This document shows, piece by piece, positions 1-18,720 of a stretch of 64,000 nt of DNA. Each line of letters starts with the position of its first letter. Positions within the stretch are counted from its first letter, which is position 1. The DNA is taken from contig CM060732.1 of assembly GCA_030704615.1 (NCBI GenBank), positions 25,730,001-25,794,000 on the forward strand, written 5' to 3'. The notes beneath the pieces are model-generated. The model was given only the letters and a program-made list of their open reading frames with translations, had not been told where the DNA came from and made no database searches. A program made the position numbers and the translations under genes. Source of the DNA: Takakia lepidozioides. Lineage: Eukaryota; Streptophyta; Takakiopsida; Takakiales; Takakiaceae.

Positions 1-60
1 TCTTGTCCCATGAGCTCTTTGAACTTTCCGCTGATGTTATAAAGTACCATTTCATTCATT
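1..60 (+). repeat. LINE-A 3' tail copy in an MCM5 intron
   Basis: The window opens on a decayed copy of a module seen many times here: a TCCCATAAGCTC-TTT-GAGCTT hairpin, then TCCGCGGACGTTATAAAG, then a TTTCA-type tail. In this copy the hairpin has changed (GAGCTCTTTGAACTT). It lies in the MCM5 intron before the first visible exon. A weaker copy sits near 905-975. The remainder of 61-397 shows no other recognisable element. Confidence 0.7.
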
Positions 61-334
61 CATTCCCTTGTTCCTTGCTTTCTTTTTTCCATAGACATTA
101 TGAAGTGTCATCTAATTTCTTTCTTTTTGTCTTTTCTCACTGACTCCATCGTTGAGATAACAAATGTGCTTTTTGAGGCCACTGTTGGGGATAAGTAACA
201 TCAACCCAGCAGTGACTTCACCAGGTATATTGTCAATTTCTTAGGGAGCAGTGTATATTGGTCCTCATTAATGTCTTCCTACCCAAGTCACATGCTAGTG
301 TCTGTATTAGCTAGTATCAGAAGCAACACAGTAA

Positions 335-8522
<8,188 letters not shown>

Positions 8523-9545
8523 GAATATTTATTGTCAATTTTTTATTGCCAAGCTAGCAAAAACAACTCGACACTACTTAAGAGGCACAACGGGAGGATG
8601 GCGAGGGTCACTGAGCCACCGACAGTATCTAAGATGATGTGGTGCTTTCATGTGATCAAGTTCTTTCATCCAAAACAATTTGGAAAAGGAAGAAATATGT
8701 CCTGCGCTCAAGGGAGAATACCTCAGAGCTGGATTAGTACAAGCATTCATCTCGAAATGTCTTGCGAACAGTAGGAGATTCCAACAAAGAATGCCAGCCT
8801 TTGCACACGCTGAAATCGAACTAAGCAGAAGATCGCCAAGAAAGCAAGCACTCTCACCAAATAATTCATGAGGTAAAGTCGCCCTGAGGGAGGCTATCGT
8901 GGTTAGCTAGGTAGTTAGCTCTTTGACAATTCTATCACACCCACTACCTGTATAGCCCTTTAGGTTATTGAGACCCAAGGCTTTGTGTTTAGTTATTTAA
9001 ACCATGTTCGGTATAGTTATGCGCATTCCATGATCAAGTAATGCGACTACCACCACCCATTTACTTACATTGGCTTCTCCACTGGTCAAAATACCTTTTG
9101 ACACAATCAATCAACTCCACAAGATTAGGTTTGATGGTGCATTTTCACAGATAGCGCGATACAAAATTCAGAGGCTAGATGCTAAACCCAGCTGTGAAAA
9201 GCAATTGCGGGATCAACGCAACACAACTTGTCAACTTGGGTGACAAAGTTTAAAGTGTAGGTACATGGGCACTTTGGAGTCCTGAGGTTTAGGCAACTGT
9301 GTTGCCTTGGTTACAGTTTAAGAAGGTTAAAATTCCAAATGACTTTTGTGGCCAATAAAACACGCTTCCATGAATATAGCATTAACAGAAAAGATGGACT
9401 GCAACTATCCAGGTAATTTTGGTTTGAAATTTTTCTTCATTGAAGGTTTCTAGCTGAATGTAATTTACGAGGGTAAACTTCCAATGGGGTCCATCTTGTT
9501 TTTTATTAAAGTTTGATTCACGGTCACAAATGGTTTTTATACATA
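8523..9545. other. MCM5 3' flank, no gene seen
   Basis: Downstream of the MCM5 stop. It will contain the 3' UTR and poly(A) site, whose position cannot be fixed. No conserved coding sequence or repeat family is recognised. Confidence 0.5.
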
Positions 9546-10560
9546 TTAACCCTTAATTTCCTATGGAACCCGTTTCAGGTTTTGTAGAACATGATATATT
9601 AACGTAACTTTTGCAGATCTTAATATTTTTAGGTCATTTTTTCATCAATAAATGACCTGACAATATGGCAGATCATCTCCAATTGGCAGCATGCTGTTTG
9701 GAGAAAGTCTGCCACGTCCACAAATTTCCAAAGCCCAGTGGGTCAGAAATGCTCTTGCATGGAGGAAGGGGAGGCCACGCAGAGTTGACTTCTACATGGC
9801 CAACGCTGAATTGGAAATTTTTACAATTTCTACCATTGGATGTGGGCATAATTTGGACCAAGGTGTAGGTGTGAAGAGAGTCACTCCCTCACAAGAGGGC
9901 TTTTGAATTTGAGCAATATTTCATAGCATCTTTGTGGAGGCCAAATCCCAATTTCTAAATCTTTGTAATGATGGTAGTCCCCCCCCCCCCCAAGAAACAC
10001 TTACAAAGCACCCCCATGCTAAACCTGACTTTTGCCCCTCAATTTTTGCATGGACATGGCATTCCTACCACAGATTAGGCATGTGTGGAATAAACACTCT
10101 ACAAAAATCTAAAAGCCTCTCAAATTAGTTGGTCAAGGCTAAGAAATAATGTTTTCAAAAACAGAAACAATAATCCATCCTCCCTAAAACCATATAATCT
10201 CCCATATTTGACAGTGAAACAAGTTCAATTTTGGTGAGTGCATGCAGGTGCCACGTGCCGCGCACCTACGTGTAAGGTCCATGACAACCCGCATGTAGCC
10301 TAGTGGTAATGGGCACATACCACGTTGGATGTGGTTGTGGGTTCAAACCACGGTCCGGTGTGTCATGAAGGTGTCCATCTTTCAAGGCAGCAGCCCTTGT
10401 GGTGAAGTGACACCATAAGTTACGTTCCCTTCGGGAGGTGTCATACTTTAAGGTCCATTTTTCTGGATGATTTTTGATAGGTAGTTAGCCTCATTTTACT
10501 AGGCATGGATAATAATTTTTAGGTGTCAAAAAATGAACCATGTAGGAAGTTAAGGGTTAA
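9546..10560. mobile_element. TIR element 1 (TTAACCCTTAA family)
   Basis: Bounded by inverted termini: left 9546-9563 TTAACCCTTAATTTCCTA, right 10543-10560 whose reverse complement is TTAACCCTTAACTTCCTA (17 of 18 identical). No transposase-like frame is present, so it is non-autonomous. It contains a tRNA-derived SINE (10285-10475) and a run of about 12 C at 9979. Flanking duplications are not visible. The same termini bound elements 2 and 3. Confidence 0.6.
10285..10475 (+). mobile_element. tRNA-derived SINE, copy 1
   Basis: An RNA polymerase III-type head: box A-like TAGCCTAGTGGTAATGG (10296-10312) and box B GGTTCAAACC (10340-10349), correctly spaced. Between them ACCAC and GTGGT can pair around a 7-base loop GTTGGAT, placing TGG at the anticodon position after T33, which suggests a tRNA-Pro ancestor. 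The tRNA part is followed by a body shared with 28196-28370 (GTGTCCA...TTC, GTTACGTTCCCTTCGGGAGG). The shared head and body make this a SINE rather than a tRNA gene. Confidence 0.65.
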
Positions 10561-12543
10561 CTTGCAATATTTAGCATATTGCTCAAGACTTCATATAGAA
10601 TATCAAATAGAACGTCAATGTGCATCAACTTTCAATTATTGTTGCAAAGACGTCACAAGTCACGACTTACATACGTTCTTTGTGACAATAATTGAAATGT
10701 TGGTGCACATCGTGGCTGGGGCCTTCAGTCCCATGTACGCCTCACGGTTCATAAATGAAAGGGGGGAGTTGAAACGGCCAGCATTGTCCGAGGTATATAT
10801 ATATGTGTTGTAAAGTTTATAAAGTTTTAGAGGGTGGGCCGGTATTTAGATAAGTCCAATGTTGGTCGGCCCACAAGTACGAAACATCACGTGCACACTT
10901 TAACCACTATGTCACATCGATGTCGCTACACAAAATATGATTCACTTATGTGCAAAATTTTGTCTTGAGCGTCCAGTGACCCAACTCAACCGGCACGGTT
11001 TTTTGCTTTAACTTTTCCAATTATGAGGTACCTTAGCGATATGTTAGTATTGCACAACTTCATCTTCCTTCACAAATCGTTGAAATTGTTTTGGAATGAC
11101 ATTGTCTCACTGAATATTGACCATTTTGGCTTTGACAAATACCTTAGCATCGGTGTTTTTGTTTTTATTTTTTAGACTGGCGGGTCCTCTACGCAAGACC
11201 CAAAATTACGAGATGGCACGATTTGAAAGGTAGCTATGTGATCCACCACTGGTGCATTATTTTCCTGATTTTATCCCCATGATTTCTTTGTCAGCCATTT
11301 GCCAAGCCAAAATCTGGCGATTTTCCTCCAGTGAAAAAAAAGAAAAGAAAAAAAACACTACTTATTAGTACCAAGTTAGAGTGGGCCGGTACTATAGTGC
11401 AGTTCATCCTCTTCCACATTGCTGAAATTTTTAGAATGGCCCTCTTGACTGTCTTTTGACCCCACCAAATAGGCGCTTTGAATTCTCCAATTGTGAGGTA
11501 CCTTAGCGTCATGTTGGTATTCCACAGCTTCATCGTCCTCCACAAATTCCTAAAGGAAGCTGATTGGGGCCTGAACCAATGTTGTACTGGTAGGTGCCAA
11601 TCGGCCGGGGTATGTGCAAGGGTATAGGTAAGGGTATGCCGGAACGAACTCGGCTGGTGTATCATGCAGCCTCAGTCCCCCGGGTGTGTGTAGAACTTAG
11701 GGTTTAGGGTTCCAAACATACCCAAACTGATACCATACCATATGACACGATATGTAATGAGATGATGTACTATACAACCATGTGATTTTTTATGTTTTAT
11801 TTTTTTTGGGAAAGGGGAGGAAGCCCTTTAAAAAAAAAATCGAATTATTTGAGGGAAAAAAATTAAAACCCTAGGTGCCTGGAGGCTGCCATGTGAATTA
11901 CGTACAATCATTGATCTCTCTAAACACATTTGAATCTATTTGTAATTACGAACATCCAAAAAAATGGGTAGGACCTTTTGAAAGTGACGTGAATGTTTGG
12001 TACCTTCAACCACTCACAAAACTTCTCATGTTGTATGTTCCAAAGCCACCACTTATTTAACTTCAATAGGTCAGAAATAAATGCATGCAAATGATATAGA
12101 GTTTGTGAGTCGTATGGTGAGGTGTCTCAATATTGTTTTGTAGCCGGTAGGCTGATAGGAGTCCATGTTGTTATTTTTTATTATAGATGTTGATTTTCCA
12201 ACCAACACTTGAATAGATGGAAAACATTTATAGATTGGATTAACGGCATCAGGATTCTACTTACGACTGAGGGTTGTCAGGGTACTAGTGCCACATCATC
12301 ATCTTGCCACATCATCTTCTATATTCAACATTCATGGAGCCGCACCTATGAGGTTGTAACTGGAAAGAATACTAGGGGGATTTTCAACAAAATCAATGAA
12401 GACCCGACTGATTTGGTAGATGTTCCTAGGGTTATTAGGGGCAACCTGTTTAAAACGGTAGTAGGCCACTAAGTGGATACAAAGCTGGTCTGGTTTGTGT
12501 ATATACCATGGGCAGCCCTCTATACCGGTACAACAGTACCTAA
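10561..12543. other. Intergenic, internal direct repeat, no gene seen
   Basis: Contains a diverged direct repeat, 11006-11078 and 11476-11548 (470 bases apart, sharing TGAGGTACCTTAGCG), and a GGGCCGGTA motif near 10835 and 11384. Two TTTAGGGTT-type motifs occur near 11700. Open frames at 11875-12060 and 12209-12472 resemble nothing I recognise. Confidence 0.5.
11571..11682 (+). repeat. Arm of an inverted dispersed repeat
   Basis: Matches the reverse complement of 16326-16430 over about 105 bases with many substitutions: shared pieces are GTTGTACT, GTGCCA, GGTAAGGGTATGCC, CGGCTGGT and TCATGCA. The pair flanks the gypsy remnant and TIR element 2 in opposite orientation. Confidence 0.55.
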
Positions 12544-13372
12544 GTTAACCCTTAAGTTCCCAAGCCCTTTTTTGACTTTTTACCAATTTTGGGTACCCAG
12601 CTGCAGTAAATTGCCCCTATAAACCTACCAAGAATCATCCAGAGATTCCAGCCTTATAGCAGTGGGCCCAGCTCATTTATGCATAACATACCCAAAAATG
12701 AGCCAAGTCCACCGTGGAAATTGTGAGATTATAACGGTGGCCCAGACCTCAAATATCAGGTCCCAAAGAAAAAGTGAGAAAGAAATTGGTTTGACCAAAT
12801 CAAAACCTAGCTTTATCCAATTTTGCTTGCCCCAAGACCCACCATTTCCAAATCAATAGTGGAGTGGCTATGACCCCACTAAATTGCAGGTCCAATTGAT
12901 TTTTTCACGGTTGCTTTGCATGCAATTACACAGGGGTTGAAATCTCAAAATTGACAAGAGAAAATGTGCCTCCAAATGAAGTACTTTTTTTTCTACAAAA
13001 CTTTTAAAAGCTAATGGTGGATGTGTGTATGTAATGCTCATACACCACAAGGTGAAGTGTTTTTTCTGAAATTGCTATTTTTTTGCCAGAAATGGCCTTT
13101 GGAGTGCAATATGTTTTGGGCTTGTTTATCTGCCACATCAGCGGTCAACAAGCCCTTTTCAGGCCCAAAACGTAAGTGAGAGATCTAAGATATTTTTTGT
13201 AGGTTGTAGCTTTTGTTTTTTTTCAATTTTGTTTTTTGCATCATACTCCAAACAAATCCCTTGTCATTAAAGCTTCAGGAGTGGGGCCCATCAGATTAGA
13301 TCTGCAAAAATTTGGTCGAACTGCAAATTCAAAGTGATCCGATTCAGGTCGCTTGGGAAGTGAAGGGTTAAC
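12544..13372. mobile_element. TIR element 2 (TTAACCCTTAA family)
   Basis: Left end 12544-12565 and right end 13351-13372 are inverted copies sharing GTTAACCCTT and TTCCCAAGC around a 3-base variable core (20 of 22 identical). No coding capacity is seen. The right end abuts the gypsy remnant. No clear target duplication (CCTAA and CTCAA flank it). Confidence 0.6.
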
Positions 13373-13396
13373 CTCAAATGGAGAGGAGCTGTAAAT

Positions 13397-15599
13397 TTGC
13401 TTATTATTAACAATAATTTGGTACATGAAGTGGCTAGCCTTTTGCGTCCTAATGAATTCAAGGGATTTAGTGCCATTGCAAAGGCTCTAACCAAGCTGAC
13501 CAAGGTGGACCAGAAGTGGCAGTGGGAAGATGAGCAAGAACGAGCTTTTCAAAAGCTCAAGGCAAGGTTGACCTTGGCGCCCATCTTGAGACGACCTATC
13601 AGGGGGCGTTCTTTTCAGCTGCATACAGATTGAAGCATGCTGGGGCTTGGAACGGTGCTCACACAGGAGGATGATGAGGGAAGAGAGTTTGTAGTGGCTT
13701 ATGCTAGCCGCTCGAACAACGCTGCAAAGGCTAAGTATAACTCATATGAAGGAGAGTGCTGAGCTGTAGTGTGGGCCATGACACACTTCAAGTGTTATCT
13801 ATACGACAATCTCTTCACCTTTGTCACGGATCACCAGCCACTCAAGTGGTTGATGGAGTCAGACAAGCTTACGGGGAAGCTTGCACGGTGGGCACTCATA
13901 CTTCAAGAGTATGACTTTCAGGTTGTGCATCGACCGAGTTTGGTCAATCGGGATGTGGATGGGTTGAGTCGCAATCCATGCACGAGCCAGCAGGATGACA
14001 CTGGAGCTCGGTGGCATGGTGAGACGGACGAGGAGATGGTGCCCGGATGGGGCATGCATCTGCATTTTTGTGTATCTTGGCAGCGAAAGGCGAGGTTGGA
14101 CCTACAATAGGGATGACTGTAGACCGAGTGTCTGAGGACCCTTAGACCAGCAATGAGTAAGGTGGCGCCAAAGATATACATGAGGATTCAACTGTGTTGG
14201 AGTATCTCCACACTGGAGACACGACAGCTACTGTGACTGCCCAGGAGAGAGATTGGATCTTACAACGAGCCAAGAGGTTCAAGTGGGAGGGGACACACCT
14301 GCTCCGAGTGCGGGAGGATGGTCGAGTGAGGATTGTGCCTCACCCAACACAGGGGGCACGGTTAGTGCGGCATGTCTATGAGGAGTTGGGGCATTTTGGG
14401 GTGCAACGCACTCATAGTCTACTGTAGGGGCAGTATTGGTGGCGTGGTACGCACACAGAGGTGCAACAATTTGTGGCTAGGTGCATGGTGTGTGACAGGG
14501 TGCGTGCTTCATTCAACGCCCCTACACCACAATTGCACCCTCTTCCGATCATGGGATTGGGCTACAGGTGGAGTCTTGACTTCGACCTCCCCACCAATTC
14601 CTTGGGTCCGGCGAGTTGGTTCCATTGTCTGATAAGGAAAGTGAGGGAGCTGCGTATGCATTCTTGGATCGTGTACTTAGCCGATTCGGTGCTCCAGCTG
14701 AGGTACTCACGGATCAAGGGAGAGAGTTCTTGGAGGAATTTCAGGCGTTGTGTGACAAGGCTTTGATAGACCACCGCACCACCTCTCGGGATCATCCTGA
14801 GGCGATGGCTTGGCAGAGAGGATTGTGCAAACGGTTAAGACGGGTTTGCGCAAGTATGGCTTGCAGAAGGGACACCTTGGAGATTGGGACCTTCAGCTAC
14901 CCTGGTTAGCTATGGGCTACAGGTTCAGCAAACAAGCATCACTTGCCTCGTTCTCGCCTTGTTTCCTTCTCTCTGGCCGAGAGCCAGATTTGCCTGCATC
15001 CATTCGTAGGGAGGCTGCAGTAGTCCTCAATCTTGACGATCCGGACGTGTGGGCACGTACATGTGCTCAGCGCGCAGAATTGTTCAATAAAGTCATGGCC
15101 ATGGCTTTCGAGAACCTTGTCATTGCACAACATCGTGATACATTGAGGTATGCTATCATACGTGGTGGGGGCTATCGTCCTGGGGTTCGGAGATTTCACC
15201 CTGGTGACTATGTTTATCTACAGCAGAGTGCTCCAACGATCTTGGATGTGACTACAGGATGTGTTATTTTGAAGTTTCGAGAGATATTGTCCTCAAGCGT
15301 CCTGATCTCGGAGGGTCGGGATGGCATGACTTGGAAGGACCATATGCGTAATTGCGCGCCATGTCACCTTCCAAATGTCGATGGCAGAATTGACCCAAAC
15401 CTGGCAATGGTACCTGCAAGTTTGAGGTGCATGTTGTGTGGGTCTGCTAGAGGGGCAGCCACCATGTCGGTGTGTGATCGATGCTCTAGAGGTTGGCATA
15501 TGAGATGCTTGACTCCACCTCTTGAGATGGTTCCTGATGGGGATTGGTTATCTGTATTGCATTGGATAGTGGGAGTGGATACAACCATGGAAGGCTAAC
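13397..15599 (+). pseudogene. Ty3/gypsy retrotransposon pol remnant (RT end, RNase H, integrase)
   Basis: Reading 5' to 3' there is the end of the reverse transcriptase with its tether (KGFSAIAKALTKLTK, ERAFQKLKARLT), RNase H (VVAYASRSNNAAKAKY, WAMTHFKCYLYD, FVTDHQPLKWL, DGLSRNPC), the integrase zinc-binding region (HVYEELGHFGVQRTHSLL, CMVCDRV), and the integrase core with the second acidic position (LTDQGREFLEEF) and the glutamate region (MAERIVQTVKTGL). A C-terminal tail follows. In-frame stops at about 13632, 13760 and 14425 plus frameshifts make it non-functional. No gag, protease or RT catalytic core was found upstream, so it is 5'-truncated. Order integrase after RNase H is that of Ty3/gypsy. 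Confidence 0.9.
15428..15555 (+). other. PHD-like zinc finger at the gypsy pol C-terminus
   Basis: In the frame of 14810-15598, residues about 207-248 read CMLCGSARGAATMSVCDRC, then SRGWHMRCLTPPLE and VPDGDWL. The order Cys-x2-Cys, Cys-x2-Cys, Trp-His-x2-Cys and a terminal DW matches the C4HC3 PHD finger; the final Cys pair expected after DW is missing (reads LSVLHW), presumably by mutation. PHD fingers bind histone H3 tails, so a targeting role in the intact element is plausible by analogy with the chromodomain of chromoviruses. Confidence 0.65.
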
Positions 15600-15815
15600 A
15601 AGAAATGCAAGGCCAAGCTACTAGGAGACCAACACACGAGATCCTGACTCAAGTTCACAGATTGCAAGACGGCGACTAATAATGGGGCTACTCTTGTACC
15701 CGACCTCTTGGTCTATAGAGTTTGAGTACAATAGAGACAGTGATAGAGGACTTAGTACGGCTGTGGCTATTATATCTTGTAGCTATCTGGAGTTAGAGAG
15801 ACCTAACCACCAGCT

Positions 15816-16260
15816 AGGGGGGCGATTGTGGCAGACTACTTTATTGTGCATATATGTGTGGTGTGGTTTGGACAACAATATAGTTGTGTAGCGATACGTA
15901 TGCGCACGACAGCTGTCAAGTTAAATAAACACAGTGTGAAACTAACTAGAATAAATCTAGTTATTTGTATTTAACACTTGGAATTAGTTCAAGTGTTAAG
16001 TCAGGTGTCAACTTTAGCTTGACACCTGAACCATCTTATCTTCACGAGCTTGTCAGTCGTGCGGCTCATCTCTCTCGAGTTGAGCCTGCACGACCGAGCT
16101 CCCTCGCTGCTTAGCATCTGAGTGTACTTATGGAGGGAGAGTAGGATGTTGTGGGGTGGAGTCCCATAGCTTGGGGTGCCCCTGGCTTGACTCTTATTTT
16201 AACGAGTGATTATATTGTATTTCTCTTAAGGGATGACGAATTACCTGTTAGGATGAGAAA
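15816..16260 (+). mobile_element. Probable polypurine tract and 3' LTR of the gypsy element
   Basis: AGGGGGGCGA at 15816-15825 resembles a polypurine tract, followed at 15827 by TGTGGCAG, the usual TG start of an LTR. A TTAAATAAACA poly(A)-like site lies at 15921. The right boundary is a guess, because no 5' LTR exists in the window for comparison. A short open frame here is ignored. Confidence 0.4.
15944..16094. repeat. String of four stem-loops in the putative LTR
   Basis: Four consecutive inverted repeats: AACTAGA/TCTAGTT (15944-15962); TTAACACTTG/CAAGTGTTAA (15971-15999); TCAGGTGTCAA/TTGACACCTGA (16001-16029); and GTCGTGC-GGCTCA/TGAGCC-TGCACGAC (16056-16068 with 16081-16094, one bulge). 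The first three stems are perfect at 7, 10 and 11 base pairs. Confidence 0.75.
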
Positions 16261-16325
16261 CCGCTACCCTTGGATGATGTATACTACTTTTTCATCCTGC
16301 TGATGGACCTCATCCAAATAAATGA

Positions 16326-16430
16326 CCTGGGGGGTATAGGTTGCATGACATACCAGCCGGGTTGGTTTTGGCATACCCTTACCCATACCCCCCACGAATG
16401 GCACATACAAGTACAACACTGATTCTAACC
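16326..16430 (-). repeat. Second arm of the inverted dispersed repeat
   Basis: Reverse-complement partner of 11571-11682. It lies just beyond the putative gypsy LTR. Confidence 0.55.
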
Positions 16431-18070
16431 GTTTGAAAGGAGGTTGGGCCGGATATAAAACCGAGAAGATCCCAGTGACCTGCAACACAACACAAAAACG
16501 ATTGGCAGAATATGAGAATGAGGCCATAAGTACAATGGTACGGTCTAGGCTACCTCCCTTGTCTCTAAGAGAATAAAAAATAAAAAATAAAAAAAAGTAT
16601 TCTGAGTGGAGGGGGTCTAACTTTGTTTGTTACATTTATTCCAACATACTGCTTGGTAGGAGGAAACCAAATTATTGGCTCTAGGACACTACCTTCCCAA
16701 AGTAACACCTCTTTGGTTGCATAATAATAGGTGAAGGAGAAACGGATGAAACCATAACCATTGAAGATGATGAAAATTTATAAGGTGTGATATAAGTGCA
16801 TACTGTTTTGAGTTTTAGGATGAAAGTAGATCTCATTACTATAGCCGCTTGTTTTAGATATGTAATATGTTTTTTGTTTTCTATCTTTTATCCGGGAAGA
16901 AAGCGTAAATTACGGTGTCCCTTGACCTCGAAGGGCTGATTCCATCTCGTCGGCTCTTTCTGACCCACCTACTTCAGGCGGTAGGTTTGATATGCTTTTT
17001 TGTCTTTGTATTTCCCTTTGTTGGCTCCTCTTTATTCTAAAGAGGAGACTACATCGGTGTCAAAAATAGCTAAGCCCCTCTTCTCCCTTCCCTAGGTGCT
17101 AGCTCCTCTCCTTTGCTGAAAACTACTTCCTCATATGCCTCTCAGTAATACCTCCCTCAGATAACGTCTTTCTTATATGAAAAATAAATGGATGAAAGTA
17201 GATTTCATTGTTCGCAAAGAGGAGCCATACGCGTCTAGCCGCTTGTTTATTTATGGGGTTTTTATTTCTCCAGTTAGAGGGAAGTCCTACTAAGTTAACT
17301 CTTGTATAGTGATATGGGTCTTTTACAAAGCTTTACATAGATTGTTCAAACATGTGTGATCTAACTGGGATGATTAATGACATGACGTCAAGCTAAAACA
17401 TTCATTTTTTTTCCTTCTCTAAATATTCTCCTATCCCTCAATTGACAGACTTGCCAACTTAGATTCAAAGGCCTAATTGAATGGCATAAGTTGCGATTTT
17501 TGACAACCTCAATCTTTGGAAAAAAAAAAAAAAAATCTTTCAAAAGCCTCCATTCACAAATATTCGTCTAAAACCCAACATTTTGTCATCAGTTTTCCTC
17601 CAAGAGGAGGAGACTCTTTTATCCATGAAGTGAGGTGGTTAGTAATTACCTCAAGAGTTCCTACTACTACTCCGACGGGTCGAAAACTACCAACCAAAGA
17701 CCATCTAGTCGTCCATGGAGTTGCGGAAACGCATTAAAGTGAAGAAAGCCAAAAAACTGCAAAAGATTCTCATTTGATCCTCTAAATAGCACTCGGGAAA
17801 CTAAGATGCAAGTCAACTGAGGTCTTTGTTTATTTATTTCTAAATAGGACGAGGAGAGGAATTTGCCCTTGAAAGACTTTATTGGCTCTGCCTTCCGACC
17901 TAAGGCAGGACTACGCAAAGGGTTTTGATGCTGAGCACCGACACTCACAATTAAGTTTCGGTTTAGTTCAAGGTAGGTGTAGCCGGAATATTTCATCCAT
18001 ATCTGTAGGTGAATGAACCCCCTGGATGAAGAAATTTCTTCATAGGGCTTGTATGTATTCAATTCAGTTT
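16431..18070. other. Intergenic, no gene seen
   Basis: AT-rich spacer with A-runs near 16575 and 17520. No conserved frame, repeat family or RNA is recognised. Confidence 0.5.
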
Positions 18071-18720
18071 GTTAACCCTTAAACGCCAACTGGGTAAGTT
18101 TGACTTTTCCCAAAATCACTACCCTGGGGTGACAAAACCCTGTAATTTCCGGGGAAAAAGGGATTTTGGAAATTTGACCGGACATTATCTTCCTAACTAC
18201 CCCCTGCATACACCTGCCAAATTCCAGGCCAATCGGATGGAAATCAGAAAAACGCCACCGTTGCATGTGGGGTCCATTTTTTGGGGCAAAAAAAATAAAA
18301 ATAAAATTGCCTGAAATTTGGATGACGGGATGGAACTCGATTGGGCTGATGCATCTCACTGGTCATCCCCACCACATCCTACATCCAACAAGCCAAAAAG
18401 TGCTCAAATTGGCCAAGTGTACATCTGCTGGTGGTTGGTCAAAGCAGGGTGTCAGACCACCTGCAAACGTGCGGGAACTGGAGCGTGCCGTGGGAACCTC
18501 CACGCTTCGCCACAGACCTCCCCTCCAGAAAAATCGCAATTGCAACTGCTAATCAGGAATTAGGGCTATCAGGGTTCCCATCTGCAAACTAGACGATGGG
18601 AGAAAATCCACGGCCCTGATTTTGCAAAGTTTGATCAAGATCTGAAAAAGTTATGGTTCCTGAAAAATCTTTCGAGGCCCAGTTCGGCCTCGCGGGCATT
18701 TAAGGGTTGAAGTTTACTGG
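18071..18720. mobile_element. TIR element 3 with a target-site duplication
   Basis: Left terminus 18072-18087 TTAACCCTTAAACGCC and right terminus 18705-18720, whose reverse complement is TCAACCCTTAAATGCC (14 of 16). The element is directly flanked on both sides by AGTTT (18066-18070 and 18721-18725), a likely 5-bp target duplication. No coding sequence. It is the shortest and best-bounded of the three copies. Confidence 0.65.

Noticed and set aside
10285-10360. Functional tRNA-Pro gene
   Set aside because: The acceptor stem is not formed, the D-to-anticodon spacing is too long, and the same sequence with a shared body occurs at 28196, which points to a SINE.
11695-11715. TTTAGGG-like motifs suggesting an internal telomere array
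   Set aside because: Only two adjacent copies; plant promoters and spacers often contain this motif singly.
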